From NCBI GenBank assembly GCA_947452625.1, contig CANGEC010000003.1, positions 1 through 37,954 on the forward strand: a stretch of DNA of 37,954 bases, read 5' to 3'. Below, in pieces: positions 28,217-37,954 of the stretch. The notes beneath the pieces were generated by a model, which saw only the letters and a program-made list of their open reading frames with translations, searched no databases and was not told where the DNA came from. The translations under genes were made by a program, and so were the position numbers. The DNA comes from Burkholderiaceae bacterium (GTDB taxonomy: Bacteria > Pseudomonadota > Gammaproteobacteria > Burkholderiales > Burkholderiaceae). Each line of letters opens with the position of its first letter. The first letter of the stretch is position 1.

Positions 28217-29322
28217 AACTCCCAATCTTTAACTTCCAAATTTGTATCGCTTCTTTTGCATTCACAATCAACTTATGGATAGGCTCGGCAGAGGGTGGCA
28301 ATGCGCCCATCGCCCACCCCAACACGAACATTAGCCTGCAATTTACCGATATCGAACTTGCCGAACTATTGCAGATATTGGCCAAACTGGGCGGAGCCAA
28401 CTTTCTACTGAGTGAATCGATTCAAGGCAAAATCTCGGTCGATCTCATTGATACCCCTTGGCAAACCGCCCTTCATTCCATCATTGCTAGCCGAGGTCTA
28501 CGCCTCACCCGCAACGGTGACATCTACTGGATTGGCCCCCACTCAGAAATCCAGGCATTCCAAAAATTCCGCAGAGAAGATGCCGCACTTCCTTTTGGAG
28601 GAGACCATATCAATAGCCCCAAGCAAATCCTCATTGAAGCCAGAATTGTTGAGGCAGATCAGCGTTTTGCCCGTGAGCTAGGCATCAAACTAGGATATCA
28701 AGCCAATGGCTTGGGGGCCAATCCAGACCAAATCATCAGTGGCAATACCGATCTAGGAGGAACAGGTCTTAATGGCTTTAATCCGGCAAGTCTAGCGGCA
28801 ACCTTGGTATCGAAGACTGCCAGTCAGCTTTTGCAGGTGGAGCTTTCCGCACTCGAAGCCGATGGTCAGGGGAAGATCCTTTCTAACCCCAGAATCATGA
28901 CTGGGGACCAGGTTAAGGCCACCATTGAACAAGGGACCGAACTACCCTACCAAACCACCTCCCAAAATGGCAGCAAATTGCAATTTAGGAAGGCGAACCT
29001 TCGCTTAGAGGTGTTACCCAAAATTCATCCCGATGGAAAGATCTCCATGCTCGTAGGGATCAATAAAGATACTGTGGGTATTAAAACGGAGCAAGGTTAT
29101 GCGATTGACACCAAAAATTTAAGTTCGGAAGTGACAGTAGAAAATGGTGGGACTGCCATTATTGGAGGCATATTTCAAACTACGGACCGAGAAGATGAGG
29201 TCAAAGTTCCACTATTGGGCGATATACCCCTGATTGGCGGTTTATTTCGCCATAAATCAAAGTTACAAGATAAAACTGAGCTACTTGTCTTCCTAACACC
29301 CACTGTTCTTGATAAACCCTAA
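28213..29322 (+). CDS. Short PilQ/HofQ-type secretin
   Basis: Secretins form outer-membrane rings for type IV pili, DNA uptake or type II secretion. The 369-aa product has a hydrophobic N-terminus (about 5-25), one STN/N0-like domain (40-107, containing ISLQFTDIELAELLQILAK) and the secretin barrel domain (137-366) with the signature VPLLGDIPLIGGLFR and LSNPRIMTGDQVKATIEQG. The AMIN and N1 domains of ordinary PilQ (about 700 aa) are missing; it is shorter even than E. coli HofQ. It lies immediately before aroK-aroB, the standard pilQ position, so it is the pilQ equivalent. Confidence 0.88.
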   Translation: MKLPIFNFQICIASFAFTINLWIGSAEGGNAPIAHPNTNISLQFTDIELAELLQILAKLGGANFLLSESIQGKISVDLIDTPWQTALHSIIASRGLRLTRNGDIYWIGPHSEIQAFQKFRREDAALPFGGDHINSPKQILIEARIVEADQRFARELGIKLGYQANGLGANPDQIISGNTDLGGTGLNGFNPASLAATLVSKTASQLLQVELSALEADGQGKILSNPRIMTGDQVKATIEQGTELPYQTTSQNGSKLQFRKANLRLEVLPKIHPDGKISMLVGINKDTVGIKTEQGYAIDTKNLSSEVTVENGGTAIIGGIFQTTDREDEVKVPLLGDIPLIGGLFRHKSKLQDKTELLVFLTPTVLDKP

Positions 29323-29334
29323 TAAAATCGAAGG

Positions 29335-29859
29335 GTGAACTCTTCATCCAACAATATCTTTCTGATCGGCCTAATGGGCGCCGGGAAATCCACCGTTGGC
29401 AAAGTCCTGGCAAAAAAATTAGGGCGGCGCTTTTTGGATGCCGATCACGTCATTGAAGAGCGTTGCGGGGTAAAAATCCCCGTGATTTTTGAAATGGAAG
29501 GTGAAGAGGGGTTTAGAAAGCGTGAGGCCCAAACCATTAATGAAATCAGCGCAGAGCATGATATTGTTTTGGCGACCGGTGGTGGCGCTGTTCTTAACCC
29601 AGAAAATCGTAGGCTACTAAGTGAGCGAGGGGTAGTAATTTATCTTCATGCCAACCCTATTGAACTGTGGCATAGAACTAAAGGTGGCGAAGGTAGACCA
29701 CTTCTCAGAAATGGTGATGCCAAAAAAATTCTTGAAAATTTATATGCCATTCGTGACCCCCTATATCGCGAAATTGCCGATCACGTAATTGAAACCGGCA
29801 AACCGAGTGTCAATCAACTGGTCAATACTTTAATCATGCAGCTTGAACTATCCGCTTGA
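29335..29859 (+). CDS. aroK: Shikimate kinase AroK
   Basis: AroK phosphorylates shikimate in aromatic amino-acid synthesis. The 174-aa protein shows Walker [13 protein letters not shown], the shikimate-binding LDADHVIEE and FRKREAQ, and the [11 protein letters not shown] loop, with the lid around GEGRPLLRN. The start is GTG: an in-frame stop lies four codons upstream and no ATG is available before the Walker motif. It begins 12 bp after the secretin and precedes aroB by 7 bp. Confidence 0.97.
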   Translation: MNSSSNNIFLIGLMGAGKSTVGKVLAKKLGRRFLDADHVIEERCGVKIPVIFEMEGEEGFRKREAQTINEISAEHDIVLATGGGAVLNPENRRLLSERGVVIYLHANPIELWHRTKGGEGRPLLRNGDAKKILENLYAIRDPLYREIADHVIETGKPSVNQLVNTLIMQLELSA

Positions 29860-29866
29860 AATTCTT

Positions 29867-30949
29867 ATGAAAACACTTGAAGTAGATCTTGGTAGCAGAA
29901 GCTACCCAATTCATATTGGCACCGACTTGATTGATCAAGCCGAACTCTTTAATGCCTGCGAGAAAGCCAGCTCTATTTACATTGTGACTAATACAACGGT
30001 TGAGCCTCTCTATGCAAATCGACTCGTTAGTACTTTAGAAAAATTTGGCAAGCCTATTAGAAAAATTGTGCTGCCCGATGGCGAGTCCTATAAGGACTGG
30101 AAAAACCTACAATTGATTTTTGATGCTCTGCTGACTCATGGGGCTGATCGCAAAACCATGCTCATCGCACTCGGCGGGGGAGTTATTGGAGATATGACTG
30201 GCTTTGCTGCTGCCAGTTTTATGCGGGGCATTCGCTTTATTCAAGTTCCCACTACTTTATTGGCACAAGTGGATTCTTCAGTCGGCGGCAAAACCGGCAT
30301 TAATCACCCTCTCGGGAAAAATATGATTGGGGCCTTTCACCAACCAGAAGCAGTCATTGCGGATCTCAATACATTAAAGACCCTGCCCGCTCGCGAGCTA
30401 TCTGCCGGCTTAGCAGAAGTTGTTAAACATGGCGCTATTGCTGATGCCCAATTTCTCAATTGGATTGAAGCCAACGCGAAAGAACTTTTGGCGTGCGATA
30501 CAGAAGCGATGGCGCATGCGGTATTGCGCTCTTGTGAAATTAAATCAGCCGTTGTGTCGGCAGATGAACGTGAGGGAGGCGTTCGTGCCACGCTAAACTT
30601 TGGCCATACTTTTGGCCATGCCATTGAAGCGGGCATGGGCTATGGCGAATGGCTCCATGGCGAGGCGGTAGGTTGTGGCATGGTTCTCGGTGCCGATCTC
30701 TCTCAGCGACTTGGGAAAATTACCCGAGCCGAAGTTGAACGCCTAACAAAAATCATCCAGTCCATGAACCTACCTACACAAGCGCCAAAATTTGGCGCAC
30801 CGCGTTATATGGAATTAATGCAAGTGGATAAAAAGACTGAGGGTGGGACGATTCGCTATGTATTACTCGAGCAAATCGGTAAAGCAACTATCCAAAGCGT
30901 TCCTGATGCCACTGTATTAGAAACCCTTGCTGCCACTGGCGCCGCTTAA
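29867..30949 (+). CDS. aroB: 3-dehydroquinate synthase AroB
   Basis: AroB converts DAHP to 3-dehydroquinate using NAD and a divalent metal. The 360-aa product has the NAD loop [38 protein letters not shown], and metal ligands in [20 protein letters not shown] and LHGEAVG. The frame is open to a TTG at 29843 inside aroK, but ATG 29867 (MKTLEVDLG) matches the family start. The 3' end converges with cyaY, 13 bp away. Confidence 0.97.
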   Translation: MKTLEVDLGSRSYPIHIGTDLIDQAELFNACEKASSIYIVTNTTVEPLYANRLVSTLEKFGKPIRKIVLPDGESYKDWKNLQLIFDALLTHGADRKTMLIALGGGVIGDMTGFAAASFMRGIRFIQVPTTLLAQVDSSVGGKTGINHPLGKNMIGAFHQPEAVIADLNTLKTLPARELSAGLAEVVKHGAIADAQFLNWIEANAKELLACDTEAMAHAVLRSCEIKSAVVSADEREGGVRATLNFGHTFGHAIEAGMGYGEWLHGEAVGCGMVLGADLSQRLGKITRAEVERLTKIIQSMNLPTQAPKFGAPRYMELMQVDKKTEGGTIRYVLLEQIGKATIQSVPDATVLETLAATGAA

Positions 30950-30962
30950 AGCTCTGCAAAGC

Positions 30963-31343
30963 TTATTTCAATAAACCAATGGTGACAGTCTTGCCCGCCT
31001 GATGACTGGCAAACTCAGATAAGTCACTTAATAGCTCGCGCCCCGTTTTGGTATCCAACCACAAAGGTGCAGCTAAGGTACCTGCCCAACGATAGTGGTA
31101 GCCTCCTGACTTAGCAGCAACCCAAATTTCATGTAATGGTGGCTGAGTGTTGACCACGATCACGCTACGATCCCGAAAGCGGATATTGATGACATTCCCG
31201 CCCTGACGCTCTACATCCAGATCTAAATCCAATGCATCATCGGCTGCCTCTAAAGCTACCTCAATGGATTGCAGCAAATGGCTGCCCAATTGATGAAATT
31301 GCTTATCGTCAATCAACTCAGCGCTTGAATTATTTGGCTTCAT
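30963..31343 (-). CDS. cyaY: Frataxin-like protein CyaY
   Basis: CyaY binds iron and tunes iron-sulfur cluster assembly. The 126-aa product shows the acidic first helix (EVALEAADDALDLDLDVE), then GGNVINIRFRDRSVIVVNTQ, PLHEIWVAAKSGGYHYRW and the C-terminal LWLDTKTGRELLSDLSEF typical of frataxins. The frame is open to ATG 31388, only 2 bp from lptM; ATG 31343 is preferred because AGGA lies about 7 nt before it and it lies nearer the usual family length. Confidence 0.93.
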   Translation of the reverse strand: MKPNNSSAELIDDKQFHQLGSHLLQSIEVALEAADDALDLDLDVERQGGNVINIRFRDRSVIVVNTQPPLHEIWVAAKSGGYHYRWAGTLAAPLWLDTKTGRELLSDLSEFASHQAGKTVTIGLLK

Positions 31344-31390
31344 ATTTGAGTCCTGCATGCTATATTCAATCATTCGTTTTAGAGACATTC

Positions 31391-31579
31391 ATGATAGCGA
31401 TTCTTAGAAGAACCCTCAGCATTAGCCTCCTAATATCCCTTATTGGATGTGGGGTTAGAGGCCCGCTTTATTTGCCAAATGTTCCAACAGCTCCCGTTCC
31501 ACCAAGTGAGCCAGAACCCAAAGGCAAGCTCTATCCACCCCAAACCCCGCAAACCAACCAAACCCCCATTCAGCAATGA
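31391..31579 (+). CDS. lptM: LptM-like small outer-membrane lipoprotein
   Basis: LptM (YifL) is a tiny lipoprotein that assists LptD maturation in lipopolysaccharide export. The 62-aa product has a signal peptide with lipobox LIGC, then the diagnostic CGVRGPLYLP and a Pro/Gln-rich tail. The start is MIAILRRT; the frame remains open upstream into cyaY but lacks a signal-like start there. It overlaps lysA by ATGA. The lptM-lysA pair beside divergent cyaY is conserved in many proteobacteria. Confidence 0.9.
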   Translation: MIAILRRTLSISLLISLIGCGVRGPLYLPNVPTAPVPPSEPEPKGKLYPPQTPQTNQTPIQQ

Positions 31580-32874
31580 CCAAAAAAGCCATTCCACTCC
31601 CTAAATTATCTGGATTTACTGAGCGCAATGGTCATTGGTATGCCGAAGAAATTCCATTAGCAGACCTTGCCAAAGAGTTTGGTACCCCCTTATACGTCTA
31701 TAGCAGAAAAGCGCTGACCGAGGCCTATGAGGCCTATGACCGCGCTTGTGTTGACGTTCATGGGAAGCGTCGCGCTCGTGTGCATTTTGCAATGAAAGCC
31801 AACAGCAATTTAGCTGTACTGGATTGCTTTAAAAAATTGGGGGCTGGTTTTGATTTGGTAAGCGGCGGAGAATTAGCACGCGCATTAGAAATCGGCGCAG
31901 ATCCTAAGAGCTTGGTATTTGCAGGAGTTGGAAAATCTGCCGATGAAATCGCGCAAGCACTAAAGGCTCACGTTAAATGCATTAATGTTGAATCGATTGC
32001 CGAGCTTCACAAAATTAATCGTGTAGCTAAAGAGCTGCAATGTCGTGCGCCCATTTCTTTGCGCATTAATCCAGACGTCGATGCGCAAACCCACCCTTAT
32101 ATTTCTACTGGACTTAAGGGTAATAAATTTGGCATTGCCTATCACGAGGTCTTAAAAACCTATCGCGAAGCTGCCTTACTTTCACAAATTGATGTGGTTG
32201 GAATTGATTGCCATATCGGCTCACAAATTACGACGACCGCTCCCTATCTTGATGCCCTAGATAAAGTATTGGATTTGGTATCCCAGCTGCAACGAGAAGG
32301 TATTGAGATTCACCATTTGGATTTAGGTGGTGGCCTAGGAATTTCCTATGGCGAAGAAAATCCACCAGACATTACGGATTTCACAAACACCCTGCTCAAT
32401 CGAGTAGCAGAACGTGGCTTTGGTCATCTCGATGTGGTTCTAGAACCGGGGCGCTCCCTAGTGGGCAATGCGGGCGTACTCCTTACCAAAGTTGAATATC
32501 TTAAGCCAGGGGCAGAGAAAAACTTTTGTATCGTCGATGCAGCCATGACGGAGCTAATGCGCCCTGCTTTATACGAGGCCTACCACAGCATCGTACCGGT
32601 TCAGCGCAAGGCTGTTAAGAGTTCAACCTACGATATCGTTGGACCCGTTTGCGAATCCGGAGACTGGCTTGGCAAAGATCGTGAACTGGCAGTTGAAGAA
32701 GAAGATCTCTTAGCCATTCTTTCTGCTGGAGCCTATGGCTTTGTGATGGCCTCCAATTACAACACTAGGCCCAAGCCCGCCGAAATCATGGTCGATGGTA
32801 ATCATGCTTATGTCATTCGGGCCCGCGAAAACATCAACGACCTTTTTGCGACAGAACAGCTTTTACCCAAATAA
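31576..32874 (+). CDS. lysA: Diaminopimelate decarboxylase LysA
   Basis: LysA decarboxylates meso-diaminopimelate to lysine with PLP. The 432-aa alanine-racemase-fold enzyme has the PLP lysine in HFAMKANSN (Lys74), DCHIGSQI, the glycine loop LDLGGGLGISY, EPGRSLVGNAG and the second-subunit active-site segment GPVCESGDWLGKDR. Length is typical. It ends immediately before a perfect terminator hairpin. Confidence 0.98.
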   Translation: MTKKAIPLPKLSGFTERNGHWYAEEIPLADLAKEFGTPLYVYSRKALTEAYEAYDRACVDVHGKRRARVHFAMKANSNLAVLDCFKKLGAGFDLVSGGELARALEIGADPKSLVFAGVGKSADEIAQALKAHVKCINVESIAELHKINRVAKELQCRAPISLRINPDVDAQTHPYISTGLKGNKFGIAYHEVLKTYREAALLSQIDVVGIDCHIGSQITTTAPYLDALDKVLDLVSQLQREGIEIHHLDLGGGLGISYGEENPPDITDFTNTLLNRVAERGFGHLDVVLEPGRSLVGNAGVLLTKVEYLKPGAEKNFCIVDAAMTELMRPALYEAYHSIVPVQRKAVKSSTYDIVGPVCESGDWLGKDRELAVEEEDLLAILSAGAYGFVMASNYNTRPKPAEIMVDGNHAYVIRARENINDLFATEQLLPK

Positions 32875-32902
32875 AAAACCCCGCTAGCATCAGCGGGGTT
32901 TT
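32875..32902. terminator. Bidirectional rho-independent terminator between lysA and cytochrome c4
   Basis: An 11-bp perfect stem (32875-32885 with 32892-32902; AAAACCCCGCT / AGCGGGGTTTT) encloses a 6-base loop AGCATC. The A-tract on one side and T-tract on the other make it work in both directions, fitting the convergent lysA (+) and cytochrome gene (-). It starts directly after the lysA stop. Confidence 0.92.
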
Positions 32903-32922
32903 GCTTTCAAGTGCTGCGCTTT

Positions 32923-33648
32923 TTAACGCAAACCAGCCATGTAATCTGCAACTGCTTTCATTTCTACATCCGAAAGCTTATTAGCAATGATGGCCATTTG
33001 CGGGCTATTCTTACGAACGCCATCGCGGAATGCCACCAACTGAGCAGCGGAGTATTCAGCCCACTGACCAGATAAGCGAGGATATTGAGCAGGAATACCG
33101 GCACCTGTAGGGCTATGGCAAGCAGCACAAGCAGGCACGCCTTTGGCTGCAATTCCACCACGATAGATGCTTTGGCCAAGCTCAATAGTGGCCTTGTCCT
33201 GGGCTACACCTAAAGAAGGCTCTTGTTTTACTAAATAAGCTGCAATGTTAAGCATATCCTGCTCAGTCAAGGTGGCGACCATACCCATCATGACTGGATT
33301 AACACGGCTACCCTCTTTAAAATTACGCAATTGTTTGGTGGTGTAAGCGGCGTGCTGAGCAGCCAATTTAGGCCATGTACCAGAGGCACTCTTGCCATTG
33401 GCACCATGACAACCCACACAAGCGGTTACGCCACGGCTAGCATCACCATTGGAGTACAGGGCTTCGCCAGCTGCGGCATCAACCTTGGGCTTTCCTGGCA
33501 CTACTGGTGCCTTGGCCTCAGCAGCAGGAGCTGCGGGCTCGGCGGCCAGAGTACCGGCAGAAAAGCCTGTTGCGAGTACAGTCAATGCTACGGCTATAAA
33601 ACTGGCACGTAAGCTAGTTAATTTGGAGATTTCAGAGCTTTGACGCAT
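32923..33648 (-). CDS. Dihaem cytochrome c4 family protein
   Basis: Periplasmic electron carrier, usually feeding terminal oxidases. The 241-aa protein has a signal peptide (cleavage near AGTLAAEPA), an Ala/Pro-rich linker (36-57) and two c-type haem domains: CVGCH (77-81) and CAACH (174-178), each followed by a likely Met ligand (NPVMMG near 120, SPQMAI near 218). This tandem arrangement and length match cytochrome c4. AAGG lies before the ATG. It is divergent from engB. Confidence 0.93.
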   Translation of the reverse strand: MRQSSEISKLTSLRASFIAVALTVLATGFSAGTLAAEPAAPAAEAKAPVVPGKPKVDAAAGEALYSNGDASRGVTACVGCHGANGKSASGTWPKLAAQHAAYTTKQLRNFKEGSRVNPVMMGMVATLTEQDMLNIAAYLVKQEPSLGVAQDKATIELGQSIYRGGIAAKGVPACAACHSPTGAGIPAQYPRLSGQWAEYSAAQLVAFRDGVRKNSPQMAIIANKLSDVEMKAVADYMAGLR

Positions 33649-33762
33649 TATGTTTACCTTGGCAAAAATTCCTAAAAGTGTTTGGGCCCTACTTTTACAA
33701 CCCTTTACCCAACACCATGAGATATTTCATGATTTTGCGTGATTTTACAATAGCTTCTGGAC

Positions 33763-35431
<1,669 letters not shown>

Positions 35432-35441
35432 GTGATTGGGA

Positions 35442-37139
35442 CTATTTCTCAAGAGCTTTTTTAAGCCGCTCAAGAAATCGTTGTGGTGGCATATAACCAA
35501 TCACACGTAACTCTTTTTGCTCTTGCGTATTAGCGTCAAAAATCAAAATGCCAGGCGGCCCATACAAACCAAATCGCTTCAGCAAATTCTGATTTTCAGC
35601 ACTATTTTTGGTCACGTCTGCTTGCAGCAAAACAAAGCGTTGTAATTCTTTGGCGACATCCGTATTTGCCAAGGTGTTTACCTCCATCTCTTTGCAACTG
35701 ATACACCAGTCCGCATAAAAATCGAGTAGCACTAATTTATTTTCAGCTTTTGCCTTTGCCAAGGCTTGATCGAGCTCTGCTGTTGAGTGGATGACAGTAA
35801 ACGCTACATCATCACTGATTTTGTGGATAACCTGGCCATCGACAGTAATTTGGGCGCCTGAATCTACCCTCTTCTGTACTAAAGGCGAAGCAATCCAAAA
35901 TGCCGTGGCCACCAATAGGACTCCCAAGGTACGCTGCAACCAAATCATCCAAATACCGGTTGATGGAATCAGAATACGCGCCTCAACCGCAATAAACAGC
36001 AAAGGCAAGCCCATGCCTAGCGCCATAACAAAAAGTAAGCTAGCGCCCAACATCATTGACCCAGTTTGAACAATAAAAGCGAGCACGCCTGCCAAGGGAG
36101 CTGTAATGCAAGGACTGGCAACCAAAGTAGAGATACTTCCCAGCGCAAAGGCACCCAATATACTGCCGCCCTTTTGGCGCCCTGCAATCCGGTCAATATG
36201 CTGGTGCCATGATTGGGGCAAACGCAAATCGTACAAGCCAAATAGACTGCCCGATAAAGCCAGCAACAGTAATGCAAAACCCCCTAGCGCCACAGGGCTC
36301 TGCAAGGCCCTTTGAACGCTACCGCCTAAGGCTGCCATTAATACTCCAGCTAAGGCATACATCAGCGCCATACCAAAAACATAAGCCATCGCAAGTAAAC
36401 TGGCACGGGCTTTAGAAACTGCCTTGCCGCCCTGAGTGCCAAATATCACGCTCGACAAAATCGGAAGCATTGGCAATACACAAGGGGTAAATGCAAGCGC
36501 TAAACCCAATACAAAAAATGCTAAAAATAAATAACTTGTTGAAGTACGCGCCAAGAAACTACTAATAGCATTTATGTCATCACGCTCATGCCACAACTCC
36601 ATCAAGCTTAAGCCATTTGAAGTATCAGCCTTGGCGGAAGTAATGCTACCCGCTTGTTCATCCAAGGCCTCTGGTATCGCGGAGACTTTTACGCCTGGCG
36701 CAACCAGCAAGAACTTTAAAGTCATTGGTGGATAACAAATACCAGCCTCGGCACAACCCTGAAGCTCTACCTCAAGATACATTGGCTGATTGGCGGCGGC
36801 CTTAATACCAAAGCTCACCAAGATAGCTTGTTTATAAATTATTAATTTTTTCTGGAATGTCTGATCAAACTTTTCTACCCCTTTTGGTAGCGTCGGTTTG
36901 TAAGTCACAAGCTTATTGGGATCTGTGCCCGCACGAAAATGGAGTGATTCCTGATAAAGGTAATAGCCCTTTACCGGCTCAAGCTCAACCTCTATCTCGT
37001 TGGTCTTCTCTAGCCAAGTAGCTTCGACTCGGAATGCTTTCTCAGGCGGCAAAAAATCTATTGCAGCATATGCTTGCACCATCAATAGCATCCATACTGC
37101 TGCTGCGATAGTTTTTATGCAGACCTTCATCCATTTCAT
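35442..37139 (-). CDS. dsbD: Thiol:disulfide interchange protein DsbD
   Basis: DsbD carries electrons from cytoplasmic thioredoxin to periplasmic DsbC/DsbG-type partners. The 565-aa product has a signal peptide (to about VQAYA), an N-terminal domain with the CAEAGIC pair (Cys129/135), an eight-helix membrane domain with cysteines in AFTPCVLPMLP and VASPCITAP, and a C-terminal thioredoxin domain with DWCISCKEME. The frame is open 10 codons further, but ATG 37139 overlaps the cutA stop as ATGA and starts the signal peptide. Confidence 0.96.
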   Translation of the reverse strand: MKWMKVCIKTIAAAVWMLLMVQAYAAIDFLPPEKAFRVEATWLEKTNEIEVELEPVKGYYLYQESLHFRAGTDPNKLVTYKPTLPKGVEKFDQTFQKKLIIYKQAILVSFGIKAAANQPMYLEVELQGCAEAGICYPPMTLKFLLVAPGVKVSAIPEALDEQAGSITSAKADTSNGLSLMELWHERDDINAISSFLARTSTSYLFLAFFVLGLALAFTPCVLPMLPILSSVIFGTQGGKAVSKARASLLAMAYVFGMALMYALAGVLMAALGGSVQRALQSPVALGGFALLLLALSGSLFGLYDLRLPQSWHQHIDRIAGRQKGGSILGAFALGSISTLVASPCITAPLAGVLAFIVQTGSMMLGASLLFVMALGMGLPLLFIAVEARILIPSTGIWMIWLQRTLGVLLVATAFWIASPLVQKRVDSGAQITVDGQVIHKISDDVAFTVIHSTAELDQALAKAKAENKLVLLDFYADWCISCKEMEVNTLANTDVAKELQRFVLLQADVTKNSAENQNLLKRFGLYGPPGILIFDANTQEQKELRVIGYMPPQRFLERLKKALEK

Positions 37140-37477
37140 GATGATGAGCTTACCTCTAACTGTATCCATTGGCCATAAGCTTGATCATATTCGGCTGGGG
37201 TCATGCCAATGATTTCCGGGAGATCATAAGGATGATTATTTTTAATGAACTGCTGGATCGCATGCCACTGGCTTGAAACCGTTTTAGCAACGAGCAGCGC
37301 CTCGCGCTCTTCGCAAAGTTTTCCTTCCCAGCGATATACCGAATGCACTCCCTCATGGATCTGCACACAAGCAGCTAAATGTTGCTCTACTAGCGCTTGT
37401 GCCATCAGCTTTGCTTCTTCTAGTTTGGCAAAAGAGGTGGTGACGAGGAGTAATTGAGACTGTTTGACTTCCGGCAT
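37136..37477 (-). CDS. cutA: Divalent-cation tolerance protein CutA
   Basis: CutA forms very stable trimers; it was linked to copper tolerance in E. coli, though its precise role is unsettled. The 113-aa protein shows the family core LVEQHLAACVQIHEGVHSVYRWEGKL (key LAACV and YRWEGK), EALLVAKTV, and the C-terminal HPYDLPEIIGMTPAEYDQAYGQW (key HPYDLPEI). It overlaps dsbD by ATGA; cutA-dsbD pairing is common. Confidence 0.95.
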   Translation of the reverse strand: MPEVKQSQLLLVTTSFAKLEEAKLMAQALVEQHLAACVQIHEGVHSVYRWEGKLCEEREALLVAKTVSSQWHAIQQFIKNNHPYDLPEIIGMTPAEYDQAYGQWIQLEVSSSS

Positions 37478-37503
37478 TCTATATTTATACCCGCTTAAAT
37501 GAA

Positions 37504-37529
37504 AAAAGCCAGACCGGAGCCTGGCTTTT
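37504..37529 (-). terminator. Rho-independent terminator of the rplQ (alpha) operon
   Basis: A perfect 9-bp stem, AAAAGCCAG (37504-37512) with CTGGCTTTT (37521-37529), has an 8-base loop and, on the minus strand, a run of six T. It lies 17 bp after the rplQ stop and before cutA, ending the ribosomal-protein operon. Confidence 0.88.
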
Positions 37530-37545
37530 AATCTTACTAAAGGGC

Positions 37546-37938
37546 TTATGCCTCTTCAGCAACAGCTGTTTCTTCAACTTCTGGACGATCCACCAATTCA
37601 ACCAATGCCATTGGGGCATTGTCGCCGTGACGGAAACCAAACTTCAAAATACGAAGGTAGCCACCTGGACGAGTTGCATAACGTGGGCCGAGCTCTGTGA
37701 AGAGCTTCGTTACGATATCGCGATCGCGTGTGCGATTAAAAGCTAAGCGACGGTTTGCCAAGTTATCTTTTTTACCCAAGGTAATCAAAGGCTCGACAAC
37801 CATGCGCAATTCTTTAGCCTTTGGCAAAGTGGTTTTAATCACTTCGTGCTCCAAAAGAGAATTGGACATGTTGCGCAACATCGCTAAGCGATGTGAAGAT
37901 GTTCTATTAAGTTTGCGTAAGCCGTTTCCGTGACGCAT
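37546..37938 (-). CDS. rplQ: 50S ribosomal protein L17
   Basis: L17 is a component of the large ribosomal subunit. The 130-aa protein begins [17 protein letters not shown] and contains [19 protein letters not shown] and [20 protein letters not shown], all diagnostic. AAAGGAAG precedes the ATG by 5 nt. It is normally the last gene of the rpsM-rpsK-rpsD-rpoA-rplQ operon; rpoA would lie just past the window edge. Confidence 0.99.
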   Translation of the reverse strand: MRHGNGLRKLNRTSSHRLAMLRNMSNSLLEHEVIKTTLPKAKELRMVVEPLITLGKKDNLANRRLAFNRTRDRDIVTKLFTELGPRYATRPGGYLRILKFGFRHGDNAPMALVELVDRPEVEETAVAEEA

Positions 37939-37954
37939 GATGCTTCCTTTCTAA

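Noticed and set aside
30950-30970. Small hairpin AAGCT/AGCTT between aroB and cyaY as a terminator.
   Set aside because: Five-base stem with A/T-rich ends and no T-run; not convincing.
33716-33731. CATGA-6-TCATG inverted repeat in the cytochrome c4 / engB divergent gap.
   Set aside because: Five-base arms are expected by chance and no regulator gene or conserved site supports an operator.

Overview
The window looks like a chromosomal segment of a free-living betaproteobacterium of the order Burkholderiales. A Polynucleobacter-type genome is the best guess. This rests on moderate GC, the fused neighbourhood gltBD - mla - murA - his - tat, the pair mrcA / secretin locus - aroK - aroB, the trio cyaY / lptM - lysA, and the style of individual proteins (short HisG, Lys at position 8 of TatB, DsbD next to CutA and L17). 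The genus is inferred from memory of gene order and was not searched.

Region 1 (1-24.2 kb) is almost entirely one co-directional minus-strand array. Read in the direction of transcription it runs gltB-gltD (glutamate synthase), mlaF-E-D-A-C-B (outer-membrane phospholipid transport), a second ABC transporter (ATPase plus permease), ibaG (BolA family), murA, hisG-hisD-[hisC on the opposite strand]-hisB-hisH-hisA-hisF-hisI, a vapBC toxin-antitoxin module, hisE, a HIT protein and tatA-tatB-tatC. It ends at a convergent, 5'-truncated Sel1-repeat gene. Many neighbours overlap by ATGA, which points to long, translationally coupled operons. Two things break the expected order: hisC is inverted inside the his cluster, and vapBC with its own promoter and operator separates hisI from hisE.

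Region 2 (24.2-27.5 kb) holds a REP-associated tyrosine transposase gene (RAYT) placed 11 bp behind mrcA (PBP1A). An imperfect REP-like inverted repeat lies between its 3' end and the gltBD promoter.

Region 3 (27.5-31.0 kb, plus strand) sits where betaproteobacteria usually carry pilMNOPQ-aroK-aroB. Here the pilus part is reduced to two overlapping genes: a single-pass, coiled-coil protein whose C-terminus resembles the PilP/GspC secretin-binding fold, and a very short secretin (369 aa, one N-domain plus the barrel domain). They are followed by aroK and aroB. This compact two-gene secretin module is the most interesting item in the window.

Region 4 (31.0-38.0 kb) is housekeeping: cyaY (minus) divergent from lptM-lysA, a perfect bidirectional terminator, a dihaem cytochrome c4, engB-hemB, then minus-strand dsbD, cutA and rplQ, the end of the ribosomal alpha operon, with its own terminator. 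No rRNA, tRNA, CRISPR array, prophage or complete insertion sequence was seen, and no gene-free stretch exceeds 300 bp.
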